Shown here piece by piece: positions 43,482-45,379 of a DNA stretch of 45,379 nucleotides. The notes below the pieces were generated by a model. It did no database searches, was not told the DNA's origin, and saw nothing but the letters and a program-made list of their open reading frames with translations. Position numbers and translations under genes: made by a program. Numbering within the stretch: the first letter of the stretch is position 1; every line of letters begins with the position of its first letter. Source of the stretch: Clostridium sp. (GTDB lineage: Bacteria > Bacillota > Clostridia > Clostridiales > Clostridiaceae); contig NZ_JARIDH010000056.1 of assembly GCF_029267215.1 (NCBI RefSeq), forward strand, positions 1-45,379, read 5' to 3'.

Positions 43482-44078
43482 ATGTCAAATTTAAACAATT
43501 TAACTTCCAAGATTCTAAATGATGCTGAAGAAAAGAAAAAGTATATATTAGCTGACGCTGAAGCCCAAAAAGATAAAATAATATCTAAGAAAACTAATAG
43601 AGCAGAAGCGGATAAAGAAGAAATAATAACTAAAGCTAATATAGAAGCAGAAGTTAAAAAAGCAAGAATAATTTCAAATGCTAAATTATCAGTAAGAAAT
43701 GATATGTTAAGAGTTAAGCAAGACGTTATATCAAAAGTATTTAACGAAGCTATAGAAAAGTTACAAAATCTTTCTAATGGAGATTATAAGTATTATGTTA
43801 TTTCAACTTTAGATTCTTTAGAGTTAGAAGGAACAGAAGTTATTATAATCAATGAAAAAGATAAAGATATATTTAGCAATGAGTTCTTGGAAGCATTAAA
43901 TAAAGAACTTGAATCTAAAGGAAAAAAAGGAAGTATTACATTAAATATGGAAGGCAAATTTAATGGTGGCTTCATATTAGATAGAAATGGAATACAAATA
44001 AATAATACCTTTGAAGCTTTAATTAACTCTTTAAGAGGAGAGTTAGAGTTTGAGGTGAATAAAGTATTATTTGATTAA
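43482..44078 (+). CDS. V-type ATP synthase subunit E
   Basis: A 198-residue peripheral stalk subunit: a long charged N-terminal helix (about 1-90, SKILNDAEEKKKYILADAEA) that pairs with subunit H, then a globular domain ending in GGFILDRNGIQINNTFEALI and a final helix, as in bacterial NtpE. I start at ATG 43482, with GGAG 11 bases upstream; a GTG at 43473 would be too close to that site. It is followed after 12 bases by subunit C, whose AAGGAGGATGA overlaps the stop codon. Confidence 0.92.
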   Translation: MSNLNNLTSKILNDAEEKKKYILADAEAQKDKIISKKTNRAEADKEEIITKANIEAEVKKARIISNAKLSVRNDMLRVKQDVISKVFNEAIEKLQNLSNGDYKYYVISTLDSLELEGTEVIIINEKDKDIFSNEFLEALNKELESKGKKGSITLNMEGKFNGGFILDRNGIQINNTFEALINSLRGELEFEVNKVLFD

Positions 44079-44090
44079 GGAGGATGAAGA

Positions 44091-45098
44091 ATGGATTCAA
44101 TGCAATTTTTGCAATTAATTCCTAGAATCAGAGTATACGAAAAGAAACTCCTTGATAAAGCTCAAATAGAAAGAATGATAGATGCAAACACTTCAGAAGG
44201 TGCATTAAAAGTTCTACAAGAAACAGAGTATGCAGCATTTATGAATGAAGTAAGAAGACCAGATGATTATGAAATTCTTTTATCAAATGAGTTAGTTAGA
44301 TTGTATAAAACTATGTATGAAGCTAGTCCTTTAAAAGAAATCATAGATGTTATGGCCTTAAAATATGACTATCATAACATAAAAGTGTTAGTTAAGGGGA
44401 AAATCTTAGATAAAGATTTTTCCCAAATGCTAATACCAGTTGGTATGGTAGGAGTAAATGATTTAAAATCTGCAATAAATGGAGAAGATTTTGGTAGACT
44501 TCCTAAGAAAATGGAAGAGTGCTTAAGAAAAATATTTGAAAAGTTTGAGGAAACTAATGATCCTCAATTTATAGATTTAATCGCAGATCAATACTTATAT
44601 GCTAATATTCATGAAATTGCAAATAAGAAAAATATAAAAGATAAGGCTTTAGATAGATATCTTACTAATCTTATAGATTTAAATAATGTCAAAACATTAT
44701 TAAGAGCTAAAAAGCAAGATAAAAATGTTAACTTCTTTTTAGATGCTATAGTACCAGGTGGTAGTATAGATGCAAGTAAGTTTAGAAGTTTATACTTAGA
44801 TACAATCGAAAATATTCCAAACAACTTAAGTAGTAAAGAATATTCACAAGTACTAAGAGAAGGTATAGCTAGTTACATAGAGACTTCATCAGTTAGTGAA
44901 TTTGAAAAGCTTATTGATAATCACATAATGAGTATAATGAAGGAAGCTAAAATAGTAACTAAAGGTTTAAAGCCAGTTTTAACATATATGTATGTTAAAG
45001 AGAATGAAATAAAGCAAATAAGAACTATCATGGTTGGTAAATTAAACAATATTACTAAGGAAGTAATAAGAGAAAGGCTGCGTGATGGATATGTATAA
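44091..45098 (+). CDS. V-type ATP synthase subunit C
   Basis: A 335-residue helical funnel subunit, equivalent to eukaryotic d and NtpC, that joins the central shaft to the membrane rotor. Family features are the three repeated helical segments, for example [38 protein letters not shown], and [19 protein letters not shown] close to the C-terminus. The ATG is behind AAGGAGGATGAAGA. Its 3' end overlaps the subunit F start, in keeping with tight translational coupling in this operon. Confidence 0.94.
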   Translation: MDSMQFLQLIPRIRVYEKKLLDKAQIERMIDANTSEGALKVLQETEYAAFMNEVRRPDDYEILLSNELVRLYKTMYEASPLKEIIDVMALKYDYHNIKVLVKGKILDKDFSQMLIPVGMVGVNDLKSAINGEDFGRLPKKMEECLRKIFEKFEETNDPQFIDLIADQYLYANIHEIANKKNIKDKALDRYLTNLIDLNNVKTLLRAKKQDKNVNFFLDAIVPGGSIDASKFRSLYLDTIENIPNNLSSKEYSQVLREGIASYIETSSVSEFEKLIDNHIMSIMKEAKIVTKGLKPVLTYMYVKENEIKQIRTIMVGKLNNITKEVIRERLRDGYV

Positions 45099-45379
45099 GA
45101 AAATAGGAGTTGTAGGTGATAAAGATTCAGTTTTAGCTTTCAAAGCTCTTGGAATAGATGTTTTCCCTGTAGTTGAAGATGAAGAAGCTAGAAAAACAAT
45201 TGATAAGCTTGCAATGACAGGTTATGCAGTAATCTTTGTTACAGAGCACGTAGCTAAGAATATAGAAGAAACTATCGAGAGATATACAAGACAAGTACTT
45301 CCTGCTGTAATATTAATTCCAAGCAATCAAGGAACTCTAAATATAGGAAAACAAAGAATATCAGATAACGTTGAAAAAG
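45085..45379 (+). CDS. V-type ATP synthase subunit F, 5' part
   Basis: The first 98 codons of a gene cut by the window edge. [20 protein letters not shown], the [11 protein letters not shown] stretch and [12 protein letters not shown] are typical for subunit F (NtpG), a small shaft protein of about 105 residues. I start at ATG 45085, with AAAGG 8 bases upstream; ATG 45091 in the same frame is an alternative. It overlaps subunit C by 14 bases. Subunits A, B and D are expected beyond the window. Confidence 0.9.
   Translation, partial: MDMYKKIGVVGDKDSVLAFKALGIDVFPVVEDEEARKTIDKLAMTGYAVIFVTEHVAKNIEETIERYTRQVLPAVILIPSNQGTLNIGKQRISDNVEK

Overview
The window is AT-rich chromosomal DNA from a spore-forming, anaerobic Gram-positive bacterium. 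Gene content, strong AGGAGG-type ribosome binding sites, very AT-rich spacers, spoVS/SpoVB/YlmC/TepA genes, a FeoAB system and a V-type ATPase all point to Clostridium; gene order and protein sequences look most like Clostridium perfringens (from memory, not from a search). Almost everything is core genome. I see no rRNA, tRNA, prophage, CRISPR array or intact transposase.

Layout. 1-4.7 kb: end of rpsO, pnp, then a YlmC/YmxH sporulation gene, aspartokinase (dapG type) and tepA. 4.7-12.3 kb: ftsK/spoIIIE, rimO, pgsA, recA (with a LexA box at its promoter) and rny. 12.5-16.6 kb: spoVS behind a textbook sigma-H promoter, a class I aminotransferase, HPr and purB. 16.7-23.9 kb: an SSB-like protein, a DEDDh exonuclease, a PIN-PhoH protein, a site-2-protease-like membrane protein without its zinc histidines, a CapA-like protein and a divergent Ppx/GppA protein. 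The spacers here hold two unexplained inverted-repeat elements. 24.0-28.4 kb: a T-box leader and argS, then the Fur-box-controlled feoA-feoB-Cys-rich operon on the minus strand. 28.4-36.7 kb: a YprB-like nuclease, a ComEC-type metallo-beta-lactamase protein, DUF378, an Lrp/AsnC regulator, a small membrane protein, a PHP-domain protein, a gamma-carbonic-anhydrase-like protein, CvfB, a secreted protein that looks like a metal-less relative of the ComEC-type protein, and a SpoVB-family flippase. 36.8-40.4 kb: a membrane-anchored glucose/sorbosone-dehydrogenase-like propeller, a methyltransferase-like protein and a B12-binding radical SAM protein whose gene overlaps it by about 100 bases. 40.5 kb to the end: a V-type ATPase operon in the order H-I-K-E-C-F, cut by the window edge; the rotor subunit carries sodium-type ligands.

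Common threads. Most transcription units are short and end in clear hairpin-plus-T-run terminators, several shared by convergent genes. Regulation readable from sequence includes LexA (recA), Fur (feo), sigma-H (spoVS) and an arginyl T-box (argS). The least ordinary features are four proteins that appear to have lost catalytic residues of their families (S2P-like, MBL-like, Ppx/GppA, methyltransferase-like) and non-coding inverted-repeat elements at 17.2-17.4 and 19.8-20.8 kb. No clear new multigene system is evident.
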